Assembly: GCF_963678635.1 (NCBI RefSeq)
Contig: NC_087069.1
Location: 7,886,633-7,950,632, forward strand
Origin: Symsagittifera roscoffensis
Lineage: Eukaryota; Xenacoelomorpha; Acoela; Convolutidae
Direction: 5' to 3'
Length of the DNA: 64,000 bases
Part shown: piece by piece, positions 1 to 10,800 of the stretch
Position numbering within the stretch: the stretch's first letter is position 1
Layout of the letters: every line of letters begins with the position of its first letter
Program-made: the position numbers and the translations under genes
Notes under the pieces: generated by a model
Database searches by the model: none
The model's input: only the letters and a program-made list of their open reading frames with translations
What the model was told of the DNA's origin: nothing

Positions 1-289
1 GAAATACCTTGTTATGGTGGATGGAGCTATACTTGTAGCGCTATTTGTCATGCTCATGGAACGAGTTTGCACCACGCCATTTTAATTTTTCAGTACACTT
101 TCGACACTAATATGTACTTTCAACATTCTGAATCATGCCTGGTGTCCCATTACGAGTGTGTTTTTTTCTGCATCGTCAGGTTTTAGCTTTGCCCCTCTCT
201 TGATACAAAAAAGGATTTTATCTGAATTCCACTCCGGCCCCTGGAGATAAAAACTACTGTTCGTATATCAGGACACAGCCCTGAATGCT

Positions 290-980
290 CCTCCAGTCCC
301 TTAGTTCCTATAAAATGGTTATTGAGAAACGAAAATATTTAAAACCTATGACTTTTAGACAAAATCAAAGTGTGAAACTTCAAGTCGTACGAAATCATTA
401 TAAATCATAAAATAATTGGAGATAACAAAAATATCTTTTAAAATTTGAACTCAAGAAGTCGAAATCGTCAATGCGGTATAAAAGATATATTGTCGAAAAC
501 TCTTCATTCAATCAGCGAAATACGACTGAGTAAAAAACCAAAAAAAAGCATAAAAACTCCGTTTTCTTCGAAAGTCGGAACAATCAATCTTTCTGTGCTT
601 TAAATGGCGTGCTGAACACTATAATTTTTTAAAAATTCAACTGTTCCTGCTGTCTTTTAATCCATATCGATTAGTTTAGGGGGAAAAATTGAAATCTATA
701 ATTTTTGACAACATCAATGTGTGAAACTTTGAGTAGTACAAAATCAATACGACCAATTATCTGTTCTCAATTCAATTTGCAATGATTTCGTTGCACGGTA
801 AAAATTTTGCGTTAAGCTCTCAAAATTGTGAATGAAATCTTCAAAAACTGCTTAAGTTAATACAAAATTTAGCCAATTTGGCAATTTTCAAACCTCCAGA
901 CGTTTACTAAAACCAATTGGAGGTAAGATATCTTTTTAAATTTGAATCCAGGCAGTCGACATCGTTATTCATAACATTTA
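290..980 (+). repeat. Diverged relics of the ~0.5-kb satellite monomer
   Basis: Two related blocks can be aligned by eye. About 290-470 and about 640-970 both run from a CTGTC/CAGTCCC-type start through a TATAATTTTTG/TATGACTTTTAG block to TGTGAAACTT and a GTAC end, then to AATTGGAG and a TTTGAA...GTCGA segment. The same landmarks in the same order (TCCCTTAATTCATATCGAATAG, TGTGAAATTTTGAGTCGTAC) define the intact monomers at 3230-4737 and 26683-43923. Spacing of about 500 bp fits one monomer. Divergence is high, so these look like old array-edge copies. Confidence 0.5.
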
Positions 981-1998
981 ACAATTAATTCGAGTAGAGC
1001 TTTCTTGTTAACGTTAGAGAATATCGAGTGTGGATACGTGAGTGTTACTTGTGGAGCAAGGAGCACCTTAACAGGGACGGTCGACTAATCAAGCGACCCA
1101 ATCTTTCAGACCAATTAAACTATTTGCGCTAAAACAGATCATTTCCGTAATCTTCTAAAGTTACCGTGGTTATTTTACTTGATTGATTCTAGAGCAGTTG
1201 TTGTGAACATTTTTTCAATTTTCAAAATTCGAAGAAAAGTATATCAATTAAAGTTTTCTGATTTTTGAAACAAAAAAGTTTAACTAACATTTGTTGACAA
1301 ATATAAATTGATTCAGGACAATTGGAATTGTGGGTTATTTTTTATTCCATTGGAAAATTCAAACTCTGAAAACCATTTTCGAAACTTGAAATGGTTCACA
1401 TTTTTGTGCGCCATATCCGCATTTACACTTGGAGAGCGCAATTTTTCTAGTTGTAGCTCATGAATTTGAAGTGAGCTCAAATAGCTCATATATACGTCAG
1501 TACGCTCATAATTGTCTAATAATTGTGAATTAACTTTTTTGCGGTTATTAGACTACTTTAAATTTTTTTCCTGAAAAAAAAAGTAACAAATGAAATCAAA
1601 TGTTTAACAAAAATTAAGACCATAATTTATATAAAAAAATTACTTCGCTCTTTTACTCTTTCAGAGTATTTGCCCAATAAGATCGATCTGAGCCCATAAA
1701 TTTGTTTCATTCGGCTGGGAGTTCTCGTTATGACACTCGATAAGGAACCATTGAGAATCCCAATGCACGAAAACTACCAATTTGAACTGTCATATATATA
1801 CTGTCATATATCAATAAAAGTACCGTGAAAAAAAATCAGTAACGGCTAATTTAGTGGGCCTCAATTAATAATTAAATTTCATCAAAATTTGTTTACCCGT
1901 TTCATTTCAACTTTTTTATGAAAAAGATCTTCTCAGTCATTGACTTCTTTTTTTTTCTCCCAACTCTGCCATTCTTTCCATAATATTTCTTTTTGACT

Positions 1999-2226
1999 AT
2001 GGCTGTTTTAGGTTTTAAAATTCTCTCTAAATTTACGTATACTATTCAGAAAATCAATATTTTTGGATCAATGATTTATCAAAAGCAGGTTAACGAACCT
2101 ATCGAGAGGCAAGTATCAGAGTTTTATGAAATGATTACCAGATTTGGCTTATGCCTGTTTTTAATCGCTTTCATTAGTTTCATCTGTAGCCAAGTGATTT
2201 CCTTTATGCATATGGACCCATGTTGA
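1999..2226 (+). CDS. Small hypothetical ORF with one membrane segment (75 aa)
   Basis: An ATG-started frame of 75 codons ends at TGA 2224-2226. A hydrophobic stretch in the C-terminal third (roughly residues 50-70, beginning FGLCLFLIAFISF) could cross a membrane, preceded by a charged stretch. I recognise no family. No promoter or splice signal stands out, and the surrounding DNA is non-coding in character, so a chance ORF is at least as likely as a gene. Confidence 0.2.
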   Translation: MAVLGFKILSKFTYTIQKINIFGSMIYQKQVNEPIERQVSEFYEMITRFGLCLFLIAFISFICSQVISFMHMDPC

Positions 2227-3229
2227 CGTTTTAAGGACGCAGCTATCATGATAAAGAGTCTGAACAACGATCAATCAAAAATAACGGCAAATAAAATAAA
2301 ACAATCGATTTAACAAGAAATTTCAGTAAAACGCCAAATAGCAAATGTGTAGATTACGATCGCCCAATGACAAACTGGACTGTTCAACCCTTCAACAATT
2401 ACATCGCTTCATGTAAGTGTTAGCAGGCTGATTTTTTGTGTAAGTGAACGCATTGCTTTCCCTAAAAAACGCCTTCAGAAAAGCTCCTTGCTGTTTTTGA
2501 GTTTCAGGAAACTCTTGATTTGTTTGTGGGCGTAATAATAACGATAAGAGGCAATTCCTCTGAAAAGACAATCTTCGGCGTATAAAAACCTTAAAGACAG
2601 ATAAAATCGCTCACAAATTTACATCATACTGATATTTGTGTTCAAAATGTAGAAGCTCAAAAACTTTGAATCGAAAGATAGCCAATTGCAAAACCTGTAA
2701 AACTGGCTTTTTTATTGTAATATTTATGCTCCACTTAATTTTTTGTGACAAATAACAGCTTAAAAATGTTCAAGACTTTGCATCTCAGTGGTCTTTAACA
2801 TTGAACTAATCGCTTTGTTTCTATCGAAGGGCTGTCAATTGCAGATTCTTTCAATCTGTTTGTCCTTAAATTGTTAGCTCCGCAAAAAGTTATTCCACAA
2901 TTGAGTAACACAAAATGCTCTCATCAGACAAAGACAATATTTTTTGTGAGTAAAGTTTTTTGAAAAACAATGATTCTTTTTGTTCAATTTAGAGAAATTA
3001 AAGCCAAAAAATGAATTAAAATATCAATCCTAAAGAAATTTGAGGTTTTAGCAGTTCCCACAGAACGTGTGACTAGAGTGTTTGGTTAGATATTAATGAT
3101 TTCTGCTCAATTTTGAGATACGAATACTCTGTTGATGTTTAAAAGAGCTCAAGTCCAAAACATAGGCATCAAGTTGCTAGAAAATGATCATTGAACGCAA
3201 GGAGTCAGAAAAAGTAGAGACAAATTGAT

Positions 3230-4737
3230 TTAAAAAAATAACGTTCGGAAAAAATCATGATGGCTAAATTTACTTTTAAAATTAAAAACATTTTCTGATT
3301 GGCACTTTCTTCATAAAATTAATCTAATTTGAGAAAATTGCATTATCACGTACAGTTATTATTCCGTATTGAAATCTGTCAATTAACGTTTTTTTCAAAA
3401 CTAAGTCAATCACGTTCTCAAAACTAAAAATCGATCAAGTGAGTTTTGCAGTTTTGCTGTTGGATTGTGTAGTTTGCCTTACTTTTATCCAGGGAAAGAA
3501 ATTGAACTTAAAAGAATTAAAAATCAAATCGCGAAAAGTCAATTTTGAGCGAGAAACATTTTCTTAGACTTTTACCGAAAAAATGGAAAAAAATTCACGA
3601 CCTTCAACAACGTTAAAAAAAATAGCGTTCGAAAAAAAAAATAATGGCTTAATTTACTTTCTGATTGGCACTTTTAAAAAAAAAAATTTGATCTAATTTG
3701 AGAAAAATGCACCACTACGTACATTTGTTATTCCGCAGCGAAGTCTGATAATTAGAGTCCATTTTCGAAACTAAAAGTCAATTACGTTTTCCAAACTAAA
3801 TATCAAACAAGTGAGTTTTGCAGTTTTTCTGTTGCATTGTGTAGTTTGTCTTACTTTTAGCCAATGAAAAAAACTGAATGTTCCGACTGTCCCTTAATTC
3901 ATATCGAATAGTTTTTGGGGTAAGAAAAATTTGAAAACCAATAATTTTTGGAAAAATCAAGGTGTGAAATTTTGAGTCGTACCGCTAGCCTAAACTGAAT
4001 TTGGAACAACTTTGAGCGAGAAACGTTTCTCTAGACTTTTCCCGAAAAAAATGGAAAAAAATTGCGCAACCTTCAACAACGTTAAAAAAAAATAGCGTTC
4101 GAAAAAATAATAATGGCTTAATTTACTTTCTGATCGGCACTTTTTTTTAAGAAAATTTTGATCTAACTTGAGAAAAATGCACCACTACGTACATTTGTTA
4201 TTCCGCAGGGAAGTCTGATAATTAGAGTCCATTTTCGAAACTAAAAGTCAATCACGTTTTCCAAACTAAATATCAAACAAGTGAGTTTTGCAGTTTTGCT
4301 GTTGCATTGTGTAGTTTGTTTTACTTTTAGCCAAGGAAAAAAACTGAATTGAAAAAAAAACAAGGCTGCTGGTGCATCAGGGCAAAACCCTGAATTTTCC
4401 GACTGTCCCTTAATTCATATCGAATAGTTTTTGGGATAAGAAAAATTTGAAAACCTATAATTTTTGGAGAAAGTCAAGGTGTGAAATTTTGAGTCGTACC
4501 GCTAGCCTAAACTGAATTTGGAACTACTTTGAGCGAGAAACGTTTCTCTAGACTTTGCACGACCTTCAACAACGTTAAAAAAAATTGCGTTCGAAAAACT
4601 AATGATGGCTTAATTTACTTTTAAAACTTAAATGCACTTTCTGATTGGCACTTTTTTAAAACGTTTTAATCTAATTTGAGAAAAATGCACTACTACGTAC
4701 ATTTGTTAATCCACAGGGAAGTCTGATAAATAAAATC
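3230..4737 (+). repeat. Left arm of the ~530-bp satellite array
   Basis: About three monomers, somewhat shorter (470-510 bp) and more diverged than those to the right of the Polinton. Landmarks repeat in order: AACGTTAAAAAAAATAGCGTTCG, ATGGCTTAATTTAC, CTGATTGGCAC, ATTTGTTATTCC, GAAGTCTGATAA, CCATTTTCGA, GTGAGTTTTGCAGTTTTGCTG, then TCCCTTAATTCATATCGAATAG. The last monomer stops inside the ATAAAATCCATTTTCG landmark where the Polinton is inserted, and the sequence resumes at 26677. Confidence 0.9.
4732..4737. repeat. Polinton target-site duplication, left copy (AAAATC)
   Basis: AAAATC precedes the left terminus AGTAGTAG; the same six bases follow the right terminus at 26677-26682. In intact satellite monomers the site reads once as AAATAAAATCCATTTTCG, so the duplication is directly verifiable. 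Six-base duplications are typical of Polintons. Confidence 0.92.
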
Positions 4738-5221
4738 AGTAGTAGATGTTGGAGGTGATCAGGGGGTGCGGTGGCTGACCTCCATGTATTAGGATAGGGA
4801 ATAGAGTATCCGGTCAGCCGCCTATGTATTAAGATAGGGTAGAGAGTCTACATAGTATTAAGATAGGGAAAACCAATGGTAAGGTTTTATGGTTTGTGTG
4901 ATGGTAAGAGAAAGAAAAACGAAAATTTTTTGGTTTTTGTCTAAATTTTTTGCAAAAATCTCGGCGCTCGTTACCTAATTGGGAACAATTGATTATTAAT
5001 TACGTGTAGAGTTAAGATTATATATTAATTTTTTTTGGTGGATGGTAAGTCAATGGTAAGAGTTTTTGGGTAAAAACTTGAAATTTTTATGAAAAAAATT
5101 TCATAAAAACTTCAAAACACGATAAGGTTAGCTATTATTTGTCCTAATTTCTTAAATAATTTTACTTTCTATCAAATTGAAACGATAATTTTACTTTCTA
5201 TCTAATTGAAACAATGCTGAA
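4738..5221 (+). repeat. Polinton left terminal inverted repeat (~484 bp)
   Basis: Matches the reverse complement of 26163-26676 from AGTAGTAGATGTTGG to the inner end at ATGCTGAA. The outer ~130 bp holds three copies of a TATTAAGATAGGGAA-type motif (around 4785, 4830 and 4857). The middle contains TGGTAAG repeats and the CTCGTTACCTAATTGGGAACAA block. The inner end carries two tandem TTACTTTCTATCNAATTGAAAC copies. Arms differ by scattered substitutions and small indels, showing age. Confidence 0.92.
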
Positions 5222-5380
5222 TACTACAGAGACTTCGAAAAGGTCAAGTTTTTTGATAAAAAAGTTTAGATTACAAAGAAAGTATATAAATCACTGCATT
5301 GTATATTAAGTTTACCGCAATAATTTACATTTTATTATCATGAAACCATAATAATATGACATCTTATAGTATTTAATACA

Positions 5381-6078
5381 TCAGAAGAGTTGATATAAGT
5401 CCAATGGTTTTGTGTGATTTCCATCATCTTGCACTTGTCTTTTAGGATAAAAACAACTTAGTCCTTTCTTTGTCTGTTCATATGTAGCAACCATATGATT
5501 TATAGTTCTGAATCCTCTATTAGTAGATGTTAAGTTGATAACTTCATCAAATACTCTCCTATACTTTGCTAAAGGTCCATCTCCAGAGTCTTCTAGAACC
5601 CGCTTATTCAATCCTTTGCTGCTAAATTTGAATTTGTCTGACTTGTTGTCATAGCAGCAATATGTCTTACTACATAAACAGAGCATTTCTGTGCACCTAA
5701 ATTCTTCTTTGAAAAGTCCCGGCTCCCGCTTTTCATGTTTTTTATGGATACTACAACACGTTCGAGTAAAGAAATTAGATTTTGCATCCGCCTTGAAGGA
5801 ATCTCTGCAATCACTCTCCCTCATTTTTTCCCAAGCAGTCTCTTGTCTGGTTGGATGCAATCGTACAAATTTTCTTCTGCTAGTGCCAAGTAAAGTGAGT
5901 CTGTGTCCATCTCCAACTCTTCAAATTTATATACATCACAGAACTTGTCAAAGAAGTTGTAGTAGAGTTCCAACATTCTCAGCTTTGCATACTGAAGTAT
6001 GAAAAAACCAACGATGATGGGTTCTCTGTGCTCAATGGTTGACTTCAACAACTCCACCTCATACAAGTTTTTTTTCAA
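5381..6078 (-). pseudogene. Polymerase C-terminus with motif C (DTDS)
   Basis: Two frames overlap here: 5821-6078 contains MDTDSLYLAL, palm motif C with both catalytic Asp residues, and 5381-5860 contains GLFKEEFRC, a thumb-side LCLCSKTYCC and the SSKGLNKR stretch typical of the C-terminal part of viral and Polinton protein-primed polymerases. A frameshift near 5840 separates them. The TGA at 5381-5383 is the likely natural end, about 160 bp from the left terminal repeat. Confidence 0.75.
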
Positions 6079-6898
6079 CTGTATTCAATCTTTTGAACAA
6101 TGGTTCATTAATTGCCTTGTGAGTTTTTTCATCGTTCAGATACTTCGTGATTGTATGTCTGGATCTATCCATGATCTGATATCCATAGGAGGAATTGCCC
6201 AAGAGCTTCATTGTTTCTGCTACAACTCCTGATAGAGGGTTTTCATCTCCTTCTCTTCTAGCATCAACCACTGACTGAACGAAATTATTAAAGCATTTCC
6301 GAGGAGAATATTGAACAAATCGGAAAATTTTGGTGCATTGCAAGCCAATTTCCAAATAAAAGTTGAAGAGAAGAGTTATAACTGTTCCATTTTCTAGCTT
6401 GAAGCTAGATATAAGCATTCTCTGTGGATGTTTCAACATTTCATTTTCAATAGCATAATTCTTCATATATTCACCAATATCGTTTCTTCCAACCTCAGTG
6501 TTTTTGAAATTTGGAGGAAAATTCGCAAATTTCGATTTCAGTTCATCTGGAACAACTAAGTCACACAGAACGTAACCAAAAAGAGATCCATCTTTTATCT
6601 TTGCTAGAAGAGAGTCTGTAGAAAGGAGTCGTTTGTAGGGAAAGTGGGTTCGAACATGATTTTTGATCTTCTCATTGGTTTTGAAATTTTGCCACCACTC
6701 ACACTCCCACATTTCTTCAACTTTGTATCCTTTCTCTTGAATGTATTCTCGTCGCATATCATCCATTTCTCTCTTCTTGTTTCCTCGCTCAATATCCTGT
6801 TCTGTTAAGGAGGGACGAGCTTCTTGACAAGAACAAAAGTGATAGTAACATCCCATTGCCTCGAATACTGTTTTACAGTGATCACAATAACCGTTCAC
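6059..6898 (-). pseudogene. Polymerase palm/fingers segment with motif B
   Basis: A 279-codon open stretch in the same frame as 6953-7198. It opens with a Cys/His-rich patch (CDHC, then CYYHFCSC), and ends with KLLGNSSYGYQIMDRS, motif B of family-B polymerases (K-x3-NS-x-YG), which binds the incoming nucleotide. The frame is lost shortly after, within the 20-base overlap with the next segment at 6059-6078. Confidence 0.8.
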
Positions 6899-6952
6899 AT
6901 TAAAAGAGTCAATTTTCTTCTGTTTTCCAGATGTAAAAAAGCTCTCAATTTT

Positions 6953-7471
6953 CTATTCTGGTCTTGATTCTTGATAGAAAGACATTACCATATTCTCAAA
7001 GTTGCGAGTTCGATTATGTCTAGCCTTGAATTTCTGCATATCAGTGTCAAACTCCCATCTCGTATACAGTCCTGTTGGCTTATCTTGACACATTGAATAG
7101 GGGTAAAGCTGGCTCGCATCAATTCCAACGATTGACTTACAAATATTTGATGAATCTGTGATAAAGGTTTTATCTACAACAGCTTTTCGAGTGAACACAA
7201 TCTAAGGCCCACCAGTCATGTCTTCTCGTATTTTTTCACACAAATCTTTATCACTTTCGAAAAATGGATAGAACTTGTAATTTGTAGATTTGTGTAGACA
7301 TATGTTTGCTAGATTTGGAAGTGTACATCCAAGTTTCAACATATCTATCCCTTTGTTATGATAAAACTGAATCATTTTTCGCATTGCTTCCAGGGTTGGA
7401 ACTACATCACATCTTTGTTGTTGTACCATTGCAAAAAGTTTTTGATCACAGTCATTCCGTTTTTCTGCCAA
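6953..7471 (-). pseudogene. Polymerase TPR1/palm segment with motif A, one in-frame stop
   Basis: Two open stretches, 7202-7471 and 6953-7198, lie in the same frame separated only by a TAG at 7202-7204. The second contains GIDASQLYPYSM, palm motif A of protein-primed family-B polymerases, with the metal-binding Asp present. A second TAG at 6953-6955 ends it, and the frame then continues unchanged into 6059-6898. Two same-frame stops without indels look like point nonsense mutations. Confidence 0.75.
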
Positions 7472-7496
7472 GTTTGTTGTAAGTAACTGTAATTAT

Positions 7497-7892
7497 CTAG
7501 ACCAGATGGGGTACAGTCTTGATTAGAAGCTTTTTCAGCGCTTGCTGTTCATCATGTCCACTCTTCCTCAGTTTTTCATAATTAGTAAAGTCTTTGTCTA
7601 GAGGATTGTTGTTTCTAAGTTTACTGAAAAATGCTTCATATGGGGGCAGTCCTGGAAAATCAAGTTTGTCAGGGTTGTCAAACCACTCATTAGGAACGAA
7701 TCCTTTTGTTTCACTAGCTTTATAAGCTTTGAGAAATGAGTCCAGAGTTGTTGATCCATCCAGAAACTTCATAATGTCAAGAAATTGTGCATCTGCAAAC
7801 TTGAAAGATATAAAATCAATTGCTTTTTTGATAACGGATATTTCTTGCTCTTTATCGCGAATCAAATAAGGGATTAAGTAGGACTTGATCAA
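7497..7892 (-). pseudogene. Polymerase segment after Exo II
   Basis: A 131-codon frame continues the polymerase after the break at 7893, beginning IKSYLIPYL, which is what follows the Exo II motif in protein-primed polymerases. It includes DIMKFLDGSTTLDSFLKAY, the region leading to Exo III. It ends at a stop (PHLV then TAG) and the next segment is in another frame. Confidence 0.7.
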
Positions 7893-7894
7893 AT

Positions 7895-9739
7895 TTAATC
7901 ATATCTACCACTGTTAAATCCAAAAACAGGCAAAGTATTTATATATCTCTCCAGATGTTGTTTCAAATCGATGAGTTGATTTTTCTGAATTCGCGAAAAT
8001 TGTGTTGACATATCTGCTTCTTCCGAATCTTCAATGCCTTCGTCTTCGTACTCGAATTTGTTACTTAAATAATTTCTACCACGTTCGTTTAGCTGATCAA
8101 AGATCTTCTTCATTTTTTCTTTGACAGCTACTTCAATATCTTGAAATTTTGTTCTCATCTCCAACTTACTTTTCTCAGCCAACAGCTCGAGTTTGCTTAC
8201 AAAATCAATAATCAAATTCTGTGGATCCTTGTTGTACAAAAAGATGGGTTCATCAATCAGATTTGATGATATAGAGACTGAAATGGGTACATGTTTTCCA
8301 ATCCAGGTAGTAGTTTGCGTCTCTTTTAGTTCCTCTGTAGGAACACAAATCGATTCAAAATCGAAAATTGCTAGATTATTGAAAAGCTTGTTGTCTTCAG
8401 AAACTCGAAGACTGAATCTTTCTAGCTTTTCAAACAAGGTTTCACGAAGCTCATAGACGTTCTTTGGGTAAACATGTTTCACTCGGTCCTTGCATCTCAG
8501 AAGATGTTTGTTGAGAAACTCAGATCTTTTGAAGAAAGTATCACAACTAGGACACCGGAAACACTTGAAGAAAGAATCAATATCATTTGTATGAATGATT
8601 TGATTGTTAAATCTCAGTAATTTGACTGTTTTGTCAAATCTTCTAATAGTTCGTCGAGCTAGTTCTCCTACATATTCTCCTTCTTGGATATCGAAATCGT
8701 ATATAAAGATGTTCCTTTGAACAATTTCCTCGACAACAGGTAAGTCTTCTACAGAAACTCCACGAAAACTTTTGGGATCATAACCTGATTTCGATATTAA
8801 ATCTGTAAAGTATCTAGAAGTGTGAGAGTCGAGATCATTATGTCCGTTCATATACATGGCCAATGCGCGGAAAAGACACAAATGATCTTTGTAAGGTTCC
8901 TTGTCTTTGTTACATAAAAGACAGTTAACAGAATGGTTTTTCAGTAGAGGTTCGGGTAAGACAGAGTCCGGACATCCCATGGGGATGTTTTTCAGCAAAG
9001 TAGCAAAAATTGTTACATTTGTGATCAAGTTGAAACGCCACTTTGTGTTTTGTCGTTCTTGGGTACATTGCTCCACAATATCAAATTTTTCTACTTTTCC
9101 TTGGATTGTTATCAAATCCGCTTTCGTACAAAGTAAGTGGGATTTTTCAAACAGAGTATTGTTTTCATGGGCGTAGAAATAACGATATTCACCAGTCTCA
9201 ATATTTCGAAGAACAAAACCCAGAGCAATGTTGATTTTGGCTGCAGAATCGAGCTTGTTGAAGACTTCTTCAAGTTTCTCGTCAATGATTTTAGTATCTA
9301 AGTTGGACATTTGGAAGTTAAATACCTTATGTCTCCCATTTTCCATCTCCGCATCCACCAGAAAATGTTGACAAGCACTAAGTTCCTCCTTTAGCTTTTC
9401 ACCATCTTCCTCCACAATCTTGTTCAAGTCCGCTACAGTATCACTTGGTTTCCGTTGTTTTGCTCCATGTTCGTTTCTCCGATGTTGTTGGAGAGAGTAG
9501 TAACTTGAGAATTCTTGTTCACAAGAAGAACAAACTGTCGACTGCTTCGAACTTGGTTTAGCATGCTTCTTAGCCATATGATAGCTCATTTCTTTTTGAT
9601 TGTAAGTGGAATACTTACATTCAGGACAAGAAACAACTCCTTTAGCACATCTTTTTTGATGTCTCGCATTATCAGATCTCCTGTATTCCTGACCACATTC
9701 CTCAAATTTGATTTTCTCGTTTCGGTTAAGTGCAGGCAT
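7895..9739 (-). CDS. Polymerase N-terminal segment: zinc fingers, OTU-like motif, exonuclease I/II
   Basis: A 614-aa open frame starts at ATG 9737-9739, directly after a TTTTTAG acceptor. Cys/His finger-like clusters occur near residues 13-31, 38-60 and 70-89, and a further C-x2-C...H...C cluster near residues 395-415. The segment DHLCLFRALA (near residue 287) resembles the catalytic Cys block of OTU-type cysteine proteases, with a possible His later in IIHTND; this is only motif-level inference. FDFES (Exo I) lies near residue 460. The frame stops right after the Exo II motif NSGRYD because of an apparent one-base loss; the following frame continues the family-typical sequence. A second copy of residues 1 to about 550 lies at 12095-13763. 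Confidence 0.8.
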   Translation of the reverse strand: MPALNRNEKIKFEECGQEYRRSDNARHQKRCAKGVVSCPECKYSTYNQKEMSYHMAKKHAKPSSKQSTVCSSCEQEFSSYYSLQQHRRNEHGAKQRKPSDTVADLNKIVEEDGEKLKEELSACQHFLVDAEMENGRHKVFNFQMSNLDTKIIDEKLEEVFNKLDSAAKINIALGFVLRNIETGEYRYFYAHENNTLFEKSHLLCTKADLITIQGKVEKFDIVEQCTQERQNTKWRFNLITNVTIFATLLKNIPMGCPDSVLPEPLLKNHSVNCLLCNKDKEPYKDHLCLFRALAMYMNGHNDLDSHTSRYFTDLISKSGYDPKSFRGVSVEDLPVVEEIVQRNIFIYDFDIQEGEYVGELARRTIRRFDKTVKLLRFNNQIIHTNDIDSFFKCFRCPSCDTFFKRSEFLNKHLLRCKDRVKHVYPKNVYELRETLFEKLERFSLRVSEDNKLFNNLAIFDFESICVPTEELKETQTTTWIGKHVPISVSISSNLIDEPIFLYNKDPQNLIIDFVSKLELLAEKSKLEMRTKFQDIEVAVKEKMKKIFDQLNERGRNYLSNKFEYEDEGIEDSEEADMSTQFSRIQKNQLIDLKQHLERYINTLPVFGFNSGRYD

Positions 9740-9742
9740 TAT

Positions 9743-9815
9743 CTAAAAATAATTGGGACGTTAGAAATGTTCCAAAATTAAAATTTTAAAGTACCAATTG
9801 AATGAAAATACTTAC
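9743..9815 (-). other. Putative 5' intron or trans-splice acceptor before the polymerase
   Basis: On the minus strand a GTAAGTATTTT donor starts at 9815 and a TATTTTTAG acceptor ends at 9743, three bases before the polymerase ATG. A 73-nt intron with these signals is normal for nematodes. The acceptor could equally take a spliced leader. The arrangement is conserved in the second copy at 13767-13839. Confidence 0.55.
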
Positions 9816-9928
9816 TTTTCGTGATGTAACGAAATAAAAAAACTTGAAGTAAAATTCAATTGACTGTTTCTGATTGGCAAACAAAATGAATGATTTAACC
9901 CAATAAAATAAGTGTATTTATACTATCA

Positions 9929-10129
9929 ATGAAGATACTATCACCGCCTACGCAATTTTCCTTTTATGATAATGACGTCATTCTATGTTTAGAAGTGACG
10001 TCACCACCCACGCAATGTTCCTTTTATGATAATGACGTTATTCTAGAAATAGAAATGACGTCAACACCCACGCAATTTTTCTTTTATGGTAAAGACGTCA
10101 TCACTACGTTTTTCCTTGGAAAATTCTAG
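9929..10129 (+). promoter_or_regulatory. 60-bp tandem repeat with paired TGACGTCA (CRE) sites, copy 1
   Basis: Just under three units of exactly 60 bp lie between the minus-strand polymerase and the plus-strand small genes. Each unit has two copies of the palindrome TGACGTCA (or a one-base variant) 23 bp apart: 9973 and 9996, then 10033 (TGACGTTA) and 10056, then a degenerate one near 10093. TGACGTCA is the consensus site of CREB/ATF bZIP factors. Because 60 is divisible by three the array is also an open frame from ATG 9929 with 20-residue repeats containing SPPTQFSFYDNDVIL. Divergent promoter or repetitive peptide cannot be decided from sequence alone; I favour promoter. Confidence 0.6.
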
Positions 10130-10233
10130 AATTTTCGGAAAACTCTAGAATTTTCCAGAAAAATTTTCAACCAATCAGAACTAAGCAGTTCCTATACATA
10201 ACTTTAGATCCAAAATATTCATTTAAAAAGCAT

Positions 10234-10533
10234 TTGAACTTCCTCGAATTACTCTACAAGAAAAAAGAACAAATTCCGTGTGATTTCCTTATTGATAAAA
10301 TAGATGTAGATTCTTACTTTTTTCACAATTTTTTGGACGTTTATGTTGTCCAAAATAGAGTTCTCCGACTAAGTAAAGCTCTCTTTAGAGAAACTTACTC
10401 AATCAAAGAGTTTACTTTTGATTCACATTTTGCGTATCAAAGCTATAAACTTACAGCTGAATTACACTTGACTAGAAAAGAAATTTTATTTATTTTAGAA
10501 AATTTGAAGTTGATAAAAAAAATCGTACGATAA
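10234..10533 (+). CDS. Polinton small gene A (about 99 aa), copy 1
   Basis: An open frame rich in Phe, Tyr, Lys and Leu; family not recognised. It lacks an in-frame ATG: the open frame extends upstream at least to about 10140 and a CTTTAG at about 10201-10206 could be a splice acceptor, so the true start may be in an upstream exon. The TTG at 10234 is only a convenient boundary. It ends at TAA 10531-10533. The second copy (14299-14598) differs at a few positions yet stays open, which supports coding. It is the first of four plus-strand genes in the cassette. Confidence 0.5.
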   Translation: MNFLELLYKKKEQIPCDFLIDKIDVDSYFFHNFLDVYVVQNRVLRLSKALFRETYSIKEFTFDSHFAYQSYKLTAELHLTRKEILFILENLKLIKKIVR

Positions 10534-10641
10534 TATTTCAAAGACTCTTTTTATTCCATATCCAACTCCCAAATTTGTCAAAACTCCCTAAGTTCTTTAT
10601 TCCTCCATTTTGTTAAGGACTTTCAAAGTTCAAAATCTTGC

Positions 10642-10800
10642 ATGATCAGGTTTGGTATCAGATTTCCAGAGATTTGCTTTGAAAAATTCATCAACTTTGA
10701 GTTATCATCTCAAATCTACATCAAAATTAAAGATTTTGAATATCTGCTGAAAAATCAGCAATTTCTCATCGATTATATACAAAAAATTCAGTTAACTTGA
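10642..10800 (+). CDS. Polinton small gene B (52 aa), copy 1
   Basis: ATG 10642 to TGA 10798-10800. The peptide begins MIRFGIRFPEICF and is amphipathic with many Ile, Phe, Lys and Gln; its second half resembles in pattern the end of small gene A, but I would not claim homology. Its stop codon overlaps the start of the next gene as TGATG, an arrangement common in compact viral genomes and unusual for a worm gene. The copy at 14707-14865 is conserved including the overlap. Confidence 0.45.
   Translation: MIRFGIRFPEICFEKFINFELSSQIYIKIKDFEYLLKNQQFLIDYIQKIQLT

Larger units (their letters stand above)
1..3229. other. AT-rich region without convincing genes
   Basis: This stretch is AT-rich with many homopolymer runs and no recognisable protein family. 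Diverged relics of the neighbouring satellite lie at about 290-980. Bases 90-170 resemble 46870-46925 on the other side of the satellite (shared words include TACACTTTCGACAC and CTGAATCAT). One small ORF at 1999-2226 is listed separately. Apart from these I see nothing that I can name. Confidence 0.6.
5381..9739 (-). pseudogene. Polinton protein-primed DNA polymerase B, broken
   Basis: This is the replicative polymerase of the element, a family-B enzyme that would start DNA synthesis from a terminal protein. Reading on the minus strand, zinc fingers come first, then 3'-5' exonuclease motifs (FDFES with the Exo I D-x-E, NSGRYD as Exo II), palm motif A (DASQLYPYSM), motif B (KLLGNSSYG) and motif C (DTDS). 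The frame is cut by shifts near 7893, 7490, 6070 and 5840 and by in-frame stops at 7202-7204 and 6953-6955. All catalytic acidic residues that I can see are intact, so inactivation is by frame breaks rather than by active-site loss. It reads toward the left terminal repeat. Confidence 0.9.
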
